This document shows positions 15,196 to 24,186 of a stretch of DNA of 32,876 nucleotides, one piece after another. Under the pieces are notes generated by a model that was not told the DNA's origin, did no database searches, and was given only the letters and a program-made list of their open reading frames with translations. Origin of the DNA: Chloroflexota bacterium. Lineage in GTDB: Bacteria > Chloroflexota > Dehalococcoidia > CAUJGQ01. A program made the translations under genes and the position numbers. Where the stretch lies: NCBI GenBank assembly GCA_963170165.1, contig CAUJGQ010000068.1, positions 1 to 32,876 of the forward strand, read 5' to 3'. The stretch's first letter is position 1, and each line of letters starts with the position of its first letter.

Positions 15196-17679
15196 ATGAC
15201 CGTACAGACCGTAACGACAGAGCTGGCGGGACGCACGCTCACGCTGGAGACCGGCCGGATCGCTGGGCAGGCAAACGGAGCAGTCACCATCCGCTTCGGT
15301 GATACCGTGCTGCTCGCCACCGCCACTAGCACCGGCCGGCCGCGGGAAGGAATTGACTTCTTCCCGCTCACCGTTGACTACGAGGAGCGGCTGTACGCTG
15401 TCGGCCGGATTCCAGGCAGCTTCTTCCGGCGCGAGGGCCGTCCGGGCACGGAGGCGATTCTTGATGCCCGCCTGACCGACCGGCCGCTGCGTCCGTTGTT
15501 TCCCAAAGGATTCCGTAATGAGGTGCAGGTGATTATCACCGTGCTCTCGGCGGACCAGGAGAATGACCCGGACACCTTCGGTACCGTCGCGGCCTCGGCC
15601 GCGCTTGCCATCTCTGATATCCCATTTGATGGGCCGGTCAGCTCGGTGCGGATCGGCTACCTCGATGGCGCCTATATCATCAGCCCGACGTTCGAGCAGC
15701 GATCCCGCAGCGAGCTGGACCTGGTGGTCGCTAGCACTCGCGACGCGGTGGTGATGGTGGAGGCGGGCGCCAACCAACTGTCTGAAGCGACGATCTTGGG
15801 CGGGATCCTCAAGGCGCACGAGGTCAACGGCCAGGTGATCGCGCTTCAGCAGGAGCTGGTGGCGCTGGCCGGGCAGCCCAAGCGAGCCTGGCAGGCGCCG
15901 GCCGCCGCTGCCGCTGAGCCGGCCGCCGAGGCCGCCACCAAGGGCCGCAGCCGTAAGAAGGCGGACGGTGACGGCGCCACGCCGCCGGCGGCCGCGCTCA
16001 GCATCGTCGACGCCGTGGCTGCCCAGATGGCCGGCAAGATGGATGACCTGCTAGCGGTGGCGAAGGACGAGCGCTCCGAGTTGCTGTACCAGCGCCAGCA
16101 GGAACTGGCCACCGCGCTTGGCGACCAGTATGAGCCGAAAGCGCTGAACGCGGCGCTGGACGCGCTGATGAAGAAGGCCGTGCGCAAGGCGATCCTCGAG
16201 GAGGACCGCCGCCCGGATGGCCGCCGGATGGACGAGATCCGGCCGATCACCTGCGAGGCCGGCATCCTGCCGCGCACCCACGGCACCGGGCTGTTCACCC
16301 GCGGCATGACGCAGGTGCTGACCATTGCGACCCTCGGCTCGGCGTCGATGGAGCAGAAGCTCGATACGCTCTCTCCGGAGGATACCAAGCGCTACATTCA
16401 TCACTACAACTTCCCGCCGTTCTCGGTCGGCGAAGTGCGGCGGATCGGCTCCCCCGGGCGTCGTGACATCGGCCACGGGGCGCTGGCTGAGCGCGCCTTG
16501 GAGCCGGTGATTCCCCCGTCGGAGGAGTTCCCTTATACCCTGCGGCTCGTCTCCGAGACGCTTTCCTCCAACGGCTCCTCATCGATGGCCAGTGTCTGCG
16601 GTAGCACGCTGGCGCTGATGGATGCGGGGGTGCCGATCAAGGCGCCGGTGGCGGGTGTGGCGATGGGCCTGGTGATGGGCGACGACGGCAACTTCAAGGT
16701 GCTGACGGATATCGCCGGCCTGGAGGACGCCTTCGGTGATATGGATTTCAAGGTGGCGGGCACACGCGAAGGCGTCACCGCCATCCAGATGGACATTAAG
16801 ATCAAAGGGCTGAGCGAGGATGTGCTGCGCACCGCGCTGGAACAGGCGCGCGTTGGGCGGCTGTTCATCCTCGACCGAATGGCAGAGACGCTGGCCGAGC
16901 CGCGTGGCGAGCTCTCCAAGTACGCGCCTCGCATGTTCCGTATTACCATCCCGGTGGAGAAGATCGGCACGGTCATCGGCTCCAAGGGGGCCACGATCCG
17001 CTCAATCATCGATGAGACCGGGGCGACCATCGATATCGAAGATGACGGCTCGGTGTTCATCGGCGCCAGCAGCGAGGAATCGGCGCGCAAGGCGATCGCG
17101 ATCATCGAGGGCCTGACCAAGGAGGTCGAGGTCGGCCAGGTCTATACCGGAAAGGTGTCGCGCATCCTGCCGTTCGGCGCCTTCATCGAGATCCTGCCTG
17201 GCAAGGATGGCCTGGTGCACATCTCTGAGCTGGCGTCGGAGCGCGTCGAGCGGGTCGAGGATGTCGTTCGTATCGGTGATGAGGTGATGGTGGTGGTGAC
17301 AGAGATTGACAATCTCGGCCGCATCAACCTCTCGCGCCGGGCGCTGCTCGATGGCGGCGACGGCACACCGCGTCCCCGACGCGAGGATGAGGAGTTCTTC
17401 CCCTCGCGGGATCGCGGCCCGCGTGGCGGCGGCGGCCCTGGCCGCGGTCGGGGTGGCTACGGTGGCGGTGGCGACCGTGGCCCGCGCGGAGGCGGCGACC
17501 GTGGGCCGCGGCCGGGTGGCCCTGGTGGTGATCGCGGCCCGCGGCCGGGTGGCCCCGGCGGCGATCGCGGTCCGCGGCCGGCTCCGCCGCCGAGCGGTGG
17601 TGACCGGGCGCCGCGGCCGGCGCCGCCGTCACCGGATCGCCCCGCTCCGCGTCCACCGTTCGGCGGCCCGCGCCGGTAA
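15196..17679 (+). CDS. pnp: Polyribonucleotide nucleotidyltransferase (PNPase) with extended C-terminal tail
   Basis: 3'-to-5' phosphorolytic exoribonuclease of the RNA degradosome; 827 aa against about 700-750 usually. Order: RNase PH domain 1 (about 1-215), helical linker domain, RNase PH domain 2 (about 335-560), KH domain (IPVEKIGTVIGSKGATI) and S1 domain (GQVYTGKVSRILPFGAFIE). Catalytic residues by alignment with E. coli D486/D492/K494 are D511, D517 and K519 (FGDMDFKVAG). Two additions: an Ala/Lys-rich insert at about 231-267 before the helical domain, and a 100-residue tail from about 724 made of repeated GDRGPRPGGPG-type units rich in Arg, Gly and Pro. The tail resembles RGG-type RNA-binding or disordered regions. 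Ribosome site GAGGAAGGA. Downstream of rpsO. Confidence 0.97.
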   Translation: MTVQTVTTELAGRTLTLETGRIAGQANGAVTIRFGDTVLLATATSTGRPREGIDFFPLTVDYEERLYAVGRIPGSFFRREGRPGTEAILDARLTDRPLRPLFPKGFRNEVQVIITVLSADQENDPDTFGTVAASAALAISDIPFDGPVSSVRIGYLDGAYIISPTFEQRSRSELDLVVASTRDAVVMVEAGANQLSEATILGGILKAHEVNGQVIALQQELVALAGQPKRAWQAPAAAAAEPAAEAATKGRSRKKADGDGATPPAAALSIVDAVAAQMAGKMDDLLAVAKDERSELLYQRQQELATALGDQYEPKALNAALDALMKKAVRKAILEEDRRPDGRRMDEIRPITCEAGILPRTHGTGLFTRGMTQVLTIATLGSASMEQKLDTLSPEDTKRYIHHYNFPPFSVGEVRRIGSPGRRDIGHGALAERALEPVIPPSEEFPYTLRLVSETLSSNGSSSMASVCGSTLALMDAGVPIKAPVAGVAMGLVMGDDGNFKVLTDIAGLEDAFGDMDFKVAGTREGVTAIQMDIKIKGLSEDVLRTALEQARVGRLFILDRMAETLAEPRGELSKYAPRMFRITIPVEKIGTVIGSKGATIRSIIDETGATIDIEDDGSVFIGASSEESARKAIAIIEGLTKEVEVGQVYTGKVSRILPFGAFIEILPGKDGLVHISELASERVERVEDVVRIGDEVMVVVTEIDNLGRINLSRRALLDGGDGTPRPRREDEEFFPSRDRGPRGGGGPGRGRGGYGGGGDRGPRGGGDRGPRPGGPGGDRGPRPGGPGGDRGPRPAPPPSGGDRAPRPAPPSPDRPAPRPPFGGPRR

Positions 17680-17744
17680 GATCTGGCGCCGCAAGTGGTG
17701 GCGGCCATGACCTCACCGGCACGGCTGTCACGCGGGTCAACAGC

Positions 17745-17778
17745 GATGCCCTCTCCCGCGCAGCGGGACGAGGGCATC
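17745..17778. terminator. Bidirectional hairpin terminator after pnp
   Basis: Outer stem GATGCCCTC / GAGGGCATC and inner stem TCCCGC / GCGGGA with a GCA loop and one extra C: a 15-bp hairpin between the convergent pnp and the membrane-protein gene. It has no long T-tract on either side (TCGTTCT on the right), so it may act with other factors. Confidence 0.6.
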
Positions 17779-17804
17779 GATCGTTCTGGGGTCAGGGACA
17801 GGCG

Positions 17805-18245
17805 CTACCCCTCGCGCTGGGCGCGCATCGCCATCGAGATGTTGGCCATGGCGATGCCGAAGATCAGCACGCCGAGGGGAATATGGAGCGCAGCTGCGAT
17901 GCCGTCGCGGTCACGGCCGGAGTAGCCGAGGCCCAGTTGGGCGGTGGTGAGCACGACCAGCGTGATCGCCATCGACAGCAGCCCGGAGCGCAGCCGCCCG
18001 GTCAGGCCGGAGACAACGATCAGCGCCGCCTGGGCGATGGCGAACAAGAAGACGGCATTGCCGATATAGCCGTGAATCTTCTGCAGGTCACCGTTGGTGT
18101 TGTCCACCCGTAGGAACTGCCCGGCAAGCGCCGCCTGTGCCAGCACCAGCACGCCGGTTAGGGCAGCCGCTGCCATCATGGCGGTGACCATGCCAGGCTT
18201 GACTGCCGACGCGGGCAGGCTTGGCTGCCGTTCGGTCTGTCGCAT
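17805..18245 (-). CDS. Small four-helix integral membrane protein
   Basis: 146-aa protein, not firmly recognised; it resembles small DUF6220-type membrane proteins. Four hydrophobic helices at about 20-43, 58-81, 87-108 and 115-138. His58 (KIHGYIG) and His121 (ALHIPLG) begin helices 2 and 4 in similar settings, a layout seen in heme-binding four-helix proteins such as the CtaA/COX15 and cytochrome b561 groups, so heme ligation is possible but unproven. ATG at 18245 has a G-rich site (GGGGGGAAT) upstream; a longer reading to 18374 would only add low-complexity sequence overlapping dapA. Downstream of dapA by 139 bp on the same strand, so it may be cotranscribed. Confidence 0.75.
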   Translation of the reverse strand: MRQTERQPSLPASAVKPGMVTAMMAAAALTGVLVLAQAALAGQFLRVDNTNGDLQKIHGYIGNAVFLFAIAQAALIVVSGLTGRLRSGLLSMAITLVVLTTAQLGLGYSGRDRDGIAAALHIPLGVLIFGIAMANISMAMRAQREG

Positions 18246-18384
18246 CGTATGATTCCCCCCCGTGCGGCCTCTGTGGGGAGCTGCCGCGTGCCTGTTCAGT
18301 GTATCAGGCGAAGTTGGGCGCGACGCCCCGGCGCTGCCCGCGGTGCAAGGCGGCAGTGCGGCTTCGGTATCCAACAGCCGGGGG

Positions 18385-19284
18385 CTACACCGCGATCGGC
18401 AGGTCTACGCGCTGGCGGGCAAGCTCTGTGCGGATCTGCTCGGCGATGGCCTCGTCCGGCTCCACCAGCGGCAGGCGTGGCGCCCCGACGGAGAAGCCGA
18501 TGTGGTTGAGCGCAAACTTAAGTGGAGACGGGCTGCCAATCAGGAACAGCGCCTTGACCAGAGGCAACAGCCGCCGATGGATGGTGGCCGCCTCATCGGT
18601 GCGGCCATTGATGAAGGCCGCGATCATCGCCTGGATCTGCATCCCCACCAGGTGCGATGCGACAGAGACCACGCCATATCCGCCCAGCGCAAGCAGCGGC
18701 AGGGTGTCTTCGTCGTTGCCGCTCCACAGACGGAAACTCTCGCGCGTGCTCTGAATGATCCGTGCCGACTGCGCCAGATCTCCCGATGCCTCTTTGATGC
18801 CGATGATGTTGGGGATGTGGGAGAGGCGGATTGTGGTCTCGGCTGTCATGTTTGTTCCCGTCCGAGACGGGACGTTGTACAACATGCACGGCAACGAGGT
18901 AGAGCGAGCGATGGCCTCGAAGTGCCGGAAGAGGCCTTCCTGAGACGGCTTGTTGTAGTAAGGAACTACCAGTAGCGCACCGTCGACACCGAGCTTCTCC
19001 GCTTCCTGTGTCAGCTCGATGCTCTCGTGAGTGCTGTAATTGCCGGTGCCGGCGATGACGGCGCCTCGCCCGCCAACGGCCTTCTTTATGGTGGCGAAGA
19101 GCTGCCACTTCTCCTTGAGCGTGAGTGTGGGCGATTCACCGGTGGTGCCTGAGACGATCACGCCGTCGGATCCGGAGTCCAGCAGCGCCCGCGCCAGGCG
19201 GCCGGCCTGGGCGTAGTCAACCTGCCCATCACGATCAAACGGGGTGGCCATGGCGGTCAGCAGGCGGCCAATGTCTGTCGTCAT
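18385..19284 (-). CDS. dapA: 4-hydroxy-tetrahydrodipicolinate synthase
   Basis: First committed step of the diaminopimelate/lysine branch: condenses pyruvate with aspartate semialdehyde through a Schiff base. 299 aa TIM barrel. Catalytic residues by alignment with the E. coli enzyme: Lys164 in GIKEASGD, Tyr136 in LYNVPSRTG, Tyr110 in VPYYNKP, Thr47/Thr48 in SGTTGES, and Arg141. ATG with GGGAGGA upstream. It follows asd by 111 bp on the same strand and the two act in consecutive steps. Some family members are not true DapA, but all key residues and the asd neighbour support this call. Confidence 0.95.
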   Translation of the reverse strand: MTTDIGRLLTAMATPFDRDGQVDYAQAGRLARALLDSGSDGVIVSGTTGESPTLTLKEKWQLFATIKKAVGGRGAVIAGTGNYSTHESIELTQEAEKLGVDGALLVVPYYNKPSQEGLFRHFEAIARSTSLPCMLYNVPSRTGTNMTAETTIRLSHIPNIIGIKEASGDLAQSARIIQSTRESFRLWSGNDEDTLPLLALGGYGVVSVASHLVGMQIQAMIAAFINGRTDEAATIHRRLLPLVKALFLIGSPSPLKFALNHIGFSVGAPRLPLVEPDEAIAEQIRTELARQRVDLPIAV

Positions 19285-19395
19285 CTCGTCCTCCCAGGGG
19301 GCACCACACCGCGCCTTTTGCCCAATCTACCATAAGCCGTAGCAGGCCCCCGTACACACCAAGGCACGTGCCTGTTCCGGGCTGCCCTCGTGAGA

Positions 19396-20430
19396 CTAGA
19401 CCTGCTTGCGCTCGATCATCGCTTCTGCGATCTGGATGGCGTTCAGCGCCGCGCCTTTGCGCAGGTTGTCTGAGACCAGCCACATGGCGAGGCCGTTGGG
19501 GTGCGACAGATCACGGCGAATGCGGCCGGCGTAAACAGGATCCGCGCCGGCTGTCTGCACCGGATGGGGGTAGCCCGCGACGGCCGGGTCATCAATCACG
19601 GCCATGCCCGGGAACGCCGCCAGCAGGGCGCGCGCCTGTTCCGGCGCCACCGGTTCCGCCAGCACGACATTGACGCTCTCGGAGTGGGAGACGTAGACCG
19701 GCACCCGCACCGTGGTGGCCGCCATCTGCAGATCAGGCAGGTGCATGATCTTGCGCGTCTCCCGCACCATCTTCCACTCCTCGGAGGTGTACCCTTCCTC
19801 TTTGAAGGAACCGATGTGCGGCAGCAGGTTGAAGGCGATCTGGTGCGGGTAGACTTCACCGGGGATGTTCGTGGCGCCATCGAGCGCCTGGCGCGATTGG
19901 TCCGTCAGCTCGCGCATGGCGGCCGCACCGGTGCCGGAGACCGATTGGTAGGTGGAGACGACCACCCGCCGCACCGGGCTGACCGGGTGGAGCGCCGCCA
20001 GTGCCATCACCAGCGGCGTGGTGGAGCAGTTCGGAATGGCGACGATCCGCCTGCCGGCGTCCAGGTCGGCTGCGTTGACCTCAGGAACAATCAGCGGGAC
20101 ATCTGGGTCCATCCGCCAGACGCCGGAGTCATCAATTGCCACCGCTCCTTCTCGGGCGGCAATGGGTGCGTACTCCTGCGAGATCTCGTCAGTGGCGGAG
20201 ATGAAGACAAAGTCGGCGCCCCGGATTGCCTGTGGGGTTGTCTCTTCAACGGTCAGGTCGTCACCGCGCACGCGAATGCGCGACCCAGCCGACCGCGCAG
20301 ACGCCAGCAGCTTCAGCGATTTGAGCGGAAACGGACGCTTTTCGATGATGTCTAGAAAGACCTTGCCCACTGCGCCGGTAGCGCCGATCACGGCGATGTT
20401 GTAGAGGCGTCCGTTTCCATTCGTATCCAT
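19396..20430 (-). CDS. asd: Aspartate-semialdehyde dehydrogenase
   Basis: Makes aspartate semialdehyde from aspartyl phosphate with NADPH, feeding lysine/DAP, threonine and methionine synthesis. 344 aa. N-terminal nucleotide-binding GATGAVG, catalytic Cys135 in IPNCSTTPL, acid/base His249 in RVPVYVSHSE, and substrate segment NIPGEVYPHQIAFN. The start is the ATG at 20430; no Shine-Dalgarno sequence is visible just upstream, so the message may be leaderless or poorly initiated. It lies 111 bp upstream of dapA on the same strand. dapB, on the same strand, is about 6.8 kb upstream, beyond two opposite-strand secreted-protein genes. Confidence 0.96.
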   Translation of the reverse strand: MDTNGNGRLYNIAVIGATGAVGKVFLDIIEKRPFPLKSLKLLASARSAGSRIRVRGDDLTVEETTPQAIRGADFVFISATDEISQEYAPIAAREGAVAIDDSGVWRMDPDVPLIVPEVNAADLDAGRRIVAIPNCSTTPLVMALAALHPVSPVRRVVVSTYQSVSGTGAAAMRELTDQSRQALDGATNIPGEVYPHQIAFNLLPHIGSFKEEGYTSEEWKMVRETRKIMHLPDLQMAATTVRVPVYVSHSESVNVVLAEPVAPEQARALLAAFPGMAVIDDPAVAGYPHPVQTAGADPVYAGRIRRDLSHPNGLAMWLVSDNLRKGAALNAIQIAEAMIERKQV

Positions 20431-20742
20431 GACGGCATGGTATCGTGAGGCGGGCGGGCGGGCAACGCGCGCGGCTCATGGGCCGCTGGCAAACGTCCTC
20501 CGCGCGGCGCCAGGTGCTCACCAGACTGCGCCTGATGCCCGAGCACTCGCTGCCCCAACACTCGGTGCTCCTCCCGCGGAGGGCATGGCGGACAGCGCGC
20601 ATCGGGGTGGCGCGCTGGCTGGTAGACCAGCTGGTCGGTACGCGCTGGCACGTACCAGTGACGAACCCTATACTTTGCACGCGCCCCAGGTTTCGGTTCG
20701 GTGACGCTGCACGCGCCGTGGCGTTGCCCCGGAGGAACCTGG
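20431..20742. promoter_or_regulatory. Divergent region between asd and the first secreted-protein gene (312 bp)
   Basis: No gene is seen. On the plus strand TATACT at 20669-20674 is a likely -10 for the secreted-protein gene, about 70 bp ahead of its ATG; the -35 is poor. Upstream of it are a perfect palindrome GCTGGT-AG-ACCAGC (20618-20631) and an inverted repeat GGTACG / CGTACC immediately after it, which could be operators. A GAGCAC / GTGCTC inverted repeat lies further left. I could not recognise a lysine riboswitch or T-box ahead of asd. Confidence 0.4.
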
Positions 20743-23700
20743 ATGATCCCCATATCCCGGTGGTCGAAACGCCTGCTGTTGCCGGCGCTGCTGCTCACTG
20801 TGCTCGGCGTGTTGCCTGCACGGCAGGCACTGGCTCAATCCGGCGGAAGCGCGTCGCTCACCGCGCGGAGCGAGCGGCTAACGGCGGTGCCCGCTGGTCG
20901 CACGCCGCCGATGCGAACGCTGTCCGGCGCCGAGCGGGAAGCCCTGCTAGCCCGCGTCGATGCGCGGCGAGAGGCAGAGGCCCAGCGGTGGGGCGCGGTC
21001 CAGCCGCGGCAGACCGTTCCCGCCAGACGCGCCGATGGATTAGTGCCGCAGCCAACACGGCTCCAGACCGTGGAGGCAGCCGGCGACCTCGTCACCGTGC
21101 GTAACGTGGCGAACCCCGTGGCGGCCGGCGCATCCGGTCAGACGCTGGCCGAGCCGGCCGCGGCCCATCGCGGCGACGACGTCTTCTACACCGGTAACAC
21201 GTACGCCTCATATTCGGTCGATGGTGGGACGGCATTCACCGAGGTCACCATTCCAGCGGGACCCGCGGATGCGCCGTCGCTGTGCTGCGACCTGGATGTG
21301 ATGTACGACCCGGTCACGGACAAGTTCTACTGGATCGGGCTGTACATCAACGGTGCGGCGACGAACGGCGTGGTGCGGATCTTCGTGCAGACGCTGGTAA
21401 ACCAGCCGTACGACTGCTTCTTTGACGTGGATCCGGGCGGTTCTGCTGACAACATCTTGCCGGACTACCCGCATCTCGGCCTGACGAACACCTATCTCTA
21501 TCTCACGACGAATAACAATGATGAGTGGCAGGTACGGCGGATGCCGCTGACCGAGCTCGTGGGATGCAGCTCCGCCAGCGTGCAGATCGTGTCTGTGCCA
21601 CATACCACCTACGGCCAGCGGGTGGTGGTGCCCGCCCGTGGGACCGTGACGACCATGTACTGGGCGCTGCTGGAAGCGGTGAGCGGCTCGCCCACGCAGG
21701 CCGCGGGACTGCGGGTATTCTCCTGGCCGGACAGCTCCGGCGTTGTCAACCACAGCTCGCAGCCGATCCAGACCTCAGAGCATACCAACCCGGACTGTCG
21801 CGGTGGCACCGGGAATTATGACTGGATCGAACGCACCACGGCATGGGGGATGACCGGTTTCCGCCTGCGCGGCGCCGTGGGCGGCGGCAAGCTGTTCTTT
21901 GCGTGGAACTCCGCGCCAACCGGTGGCTTCCCCAACGCGCACATCCGCGCGGCGTTGCTCGATGAGGCGACGCTGGCGGTGCAGGATCAGCCGCACCTGT
22001 GGAGCGCAGATTGGTGTGCGGGATTCCCGCAGGTGGCCTTCAACAGTAGCGGCCACCTCGGCATCACCGGCGCGTTCGGTGGGAAGCATGGTGGCAGCGG
22101 TCTGGCAGCACAAGGCTTCGTCTCGGTCAACGATGACCTGACGACCGGCAACGCCTACGCGCCGCTGATGACGGTTGCCACCGGCACGCACAACCGTACG
22201 GACAGCCGCTATGGCGACTACACCACAATCGTCCGCCACCAGGTCTGCCCGGACCTGTGGACGGCGACGGCCTACGCGCTCAACGGCGGCGCTGCAGTGA
22301 CCAATGTCAATGCCCGCTACGTGGAGTTTGGCCGCGAGCGCGACACTTGCGCCAGCGTTCCGGCCGCTCCGGGCAATCTCCGGTCTACCGGCGCGACCAG
22401 TTCCACGATCGCGCTGGCCTGGGATGACGTCTCGAATGAGACCGAGTACTTCGGCTCCTATCTGAAGTATGGCACCGGCGACTATATCCCCTTCGCCCCC
22501 GCGGCCAACGCCACGAGCTTCACGCTTACCGGTCTTGAGTCCGGGACGATCTACTACGTATACCTGCAGGCGTGCAACACCGGGGGGTGCAGCCCCTATG
22601 CACCGACGCTCAACGCCGCCACAGCGCCGTTGCTGCCGTCCAACTTCCGGTCTACGTCCACTAGTTCGAGTGGCATCGCACTGGCGTGGAACGACACCGG
22701 CGGCGAGGCACGCTATGAGGTGCTGTGGGTGATCAGCACGGCGCCCACGACCTACACCACCGTCACCCTCACGTCGAACGTCACCAGCTGGACGCACAGC
22801 ACAGTGACGCCCGGCGCCACCTATTACTACTGGCTGCGGGCGTGCCTTGGTCAGGCATGTTCGGGGTACACCGGCGCGGTCGTGGCGACGGCGTCAGAGC
22901 CGCCACCCACACCGGGCAACTTCCGCAAGACGAGCACCGGCGCAACCTGGATTGACCTCGCTTGGAACGATGTCGTTGGTGAATCCAGTTATCAACTGGC
23001 ATGGGTGCTCTCTACGGCGCCATCGAACTTCACCTATTACAATTTCAGCGTCAATCAGACGAGCTACAGTCACACGGTGTCGCCCAACCTGACCTACTAC
23101 TACTGGCTGCGCGCCTGCAATGGCAGTGTCTGTTCAGGGTGGGCGCCAGCAGTGACGGCCACGGCCGCGCCCACGCCAAGCGTGCCGGCCGGCCTGCGCG
23201 TGACGTCCTCGTCCTCGTCGGCAATCAACCTCGCATGGAACGATGTCAGCGGAGAGACACGATACCTGATCGCGTGGACGGCCTCGGCCCCGATCAGCTA
23301 CAACTTCCCGGAGTTCGCGGCGAATACCACGAGCTTCAATCACGCCACCGTCGCGGCGGGGTCGAGCTACTACTACCACGTCGCCGCGTGCGCAGGGGTG
23401 AACTGCTCGAACTGGTCTGGTGGCATTGCCGCCACCGCGGCCACGGCGCCACCCATTCCCTCGAACTTCCGTGTGACGGCGGTGACCGGCGGGTCACTGA
23501 CGCTGGAATGGGATGATGTGACCGGCGAGACGGCCTATCAGATCGCCTACACGAAGACCAGCCCGATTACCTATCTGTACCAGAGCACACCGCCCAACAT
23601 GACGGTGGTGGTATTGAGCGGATTGCAGGCGGCAACGAGCTATTACCTGCATATCCGTGCCTGCACCGGCTTCACCTGCTCCAACTTCCATGGTGGTATC

Positions 23701-23949
23701 GTCGGAACGACCGCCGGCGCGCGCCCGGATGGCGGCAGCCGCGTGACGGCGTTGCCGCCGCCGGACGCGCCACCACCGGGCCTGCGGCGGATCGAAATCA
23801 GCGGCCTTCCCGCACCGGGTGCGGTGCTGAGAGAGATGGCGCCGGTTGACGGGCCGCCGGCAAATGCGCCGGCGCCGGGCAGCGAACGTCATCAGCCGGG
23901 GTTGCCACCGGCAGCCAGCCCGGGAGCGTCCGGCGGTAGCCGGCGGTAG
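20743..23949 (+). CDS. Secreted propeller-like protein with five FN3 repeats
   Basis: 1068 aa. Signal peptide MIPISRWSKRLLLPALLL and on, cleaved probably after Ala31 (ALA-QS). Next comes a short charged, maybe pro-region with ARVDARREAEAQ. Residues about 95-535 form a beta-rich domain with CCDLDVMYDP (181-190) and a late DSRYGDY (487-493), the kind of motif seen in secreted sialidase/BNR-like propellers. Five fibronectin type III repeats (about 539-992) follow, then a 76-residue Pro/Gly-rich tail. No LPXTG, lipobox or C-terminal membrane helix is visible. ATG at 20743 with GGAGGA 6 bp ahead is preferred over GTG 20701. It is a paralogue of the next gene. Likely released or loosely wall-bound, perhaps binding or cutting a polysaccharide or protein; no enzyme activity can be claimed. 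Confidence 0.9.
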   Translation: MIPISRWSKRLLLPALLLTVLGVLPARQALAQSGGSASLTARSERLTAVPAGRTPPMRTLSGAEREALLARVDARREAEAQRWGAVQPRQTVPARRADGLVPQPTRLQTVEAAGDLVTVRNVANPVAAGASGQTLAEPAAAHRGDDVFYTGNTYASYSVDGGTAFTEVTIPAGPADAPSLCCDLDVMYDPVTDKFYWIGLYINGAATNGVVRIFVQTLVNQPYDCFFDVDPGGSADNILPDYPHLGLTNTYLYLTTNNNDEWQVRRMPLTELVGCSSASVQIVSVPHTTYGQRVVVPARGTVTTMYWALLEAVSGSPTQAAGLRVFSWPDSSGVVNHSSQPIQTSEHTNPDCRGGTGNYDWIERTTAWGMTGFRLRGAVGGGKLFFAWNSAPTGGFPNAHIRAALLDEATLAVQDQPHLWSADWCAGFPQVAFNSSGHLGITGAFGGKHGGSGLAAQGFVSVNDDLTTGNAYAPLMTVATGTHNRTDSRYGDYTTIVRHQVCPDLWTATAYALNGGAAVTNVNARYVEFGRERDTCASVPAAPGNLRSTGATSSTIALAWDDVSNETEYFGSYLKYGTGDYIPFAPAANATSFTLTGLESGTIYYVYLQACNTGGCSPYAPTLNAATAPLLPSNFRSTSTSSSGIALAWNDTGGEARYEVLWVISTAPTTYTTVTLTSNVTSWTHSTVTPGATYYYWLRACLGQACSGYTGAVVATASEPPPTPGNFRKTSTGATWIDLAWNDVVGESSYQLAWVLSTAPSNFTYYNFSVNQTSYSHTVSPNLTYYYWLRACNGSVCSGWAPAVTATAAPTPSVPAGLRVTSSSSSAINLAWNDVSGETRYLIAWTASAPISYNFPEFAANTTSFNHATVAAGSSYYYHVAACAGVNCSNWSGGIAATAATAPPIPSNFRVTAVTGGSLTLEWDDVTGETAYQIAYTKTSPITYLYQSTPPNMTVVVLSGLQAATSYYLHIRACTGFTCSNFHGGIVGTTAGARPDGGSRVTALPPPDAPPPGLRRIEISGLPAPGAVLREMAPVDGPPANAPAPGSERHQPGLPPAASPGASGGSRR
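22357..23718 (+). repeat. Five tandem FN3 units with a conserved Cys pair
   Basis: Units of about 90 residues beginning near 22357, 22630, 22900, 23170 and 23446. Each has P-x-N/G-F/L-R near its start, a LAWNDV-like strand, a TYYYWL-like strand and an AC-x4-CS pair (QACNTGGCS, RACLGQACS, RACNGSVCS, AACAGVNCS, RACTGFTCS). The Cys pair would make a tight disulfide, consistent with an extracellular location. Confidence 0.9.
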
Positions 23950-23963
23950 CCGGCCGTTGCATC

Positions 23964-23999
23964 GAGGGGCCGGGCTGCCAAGCAGGCGCCCGGCCCCTC
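23964..23999. terminator. Strong hairpin after the first FN3 gene
   Basis: Perfect 12-bp inverted repeat GAGGGGCCGGGC / GCCCGGCCCCTC with further GCC/GGC pairing inside the loop, 15 bp after the stop. No T-tract follows. It should separate the two secreted-protein genes into distinct transcripts. Confidence 0.65.
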
Positions 24000-24113
24000 T
24001 GCGCTCCCGCCCCCGAGGTACACATCAGAGCGCCGCGAAGTCACCGAGCCGTCACTTCGGGACGGCCGCGCGCCTGCGAACATTCCCACTACCGTTAATG
24101 GTTGCAACATGGT

Positions 24114-24119
24114 TATAAT
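24114..24119 (+). promoter_or_regulatory. -10 of the second FN3 gene promoter
   Basis: Perfect TATAAT in a locally AT-richer patch (24095-24119), with transcription expected near 24126 and a leader of about 60 nt. No good -35 at the usual distance. Just upstream lies the palindrome GTTGCAAC and a doubled ATGGTT, which could be an activator or repressor site. The gene therefore probably has its own promoter. Confidence 0.6.
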
Positions 24120-24186
24120 CCGCGAGCGCCCGGCAGGCCGGGAGGGAACCGGCCACCACGGATAACCGCTGTCAGGGAGGAATCGT

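Noticed and set aside
14611-15819. 402-codon minus-strand frame across rpsO, the spacer and pnp
   Set aside because: It is antisense to two certain genes and its product has no recognisable pattern.
20431-20742. Lysine riboswitch, T-box or tRNA ahead of asd
   Set aside because: I searched both strands by eye for the conserved cores and a T-loop and found none; only short dyads are present.
21775-22797. 340-codon antisense frame in the first secreted-protein gene
   Set aside because: Shadow of the GC-rich third-position bias; no domain or ribosome site.
22357-23718. Repetitive DNA that could be taken for a CRISPR or mobile element
   Set aside because: The repeats are about 270 bp, in frame, divergent, and encode FN3 domains.
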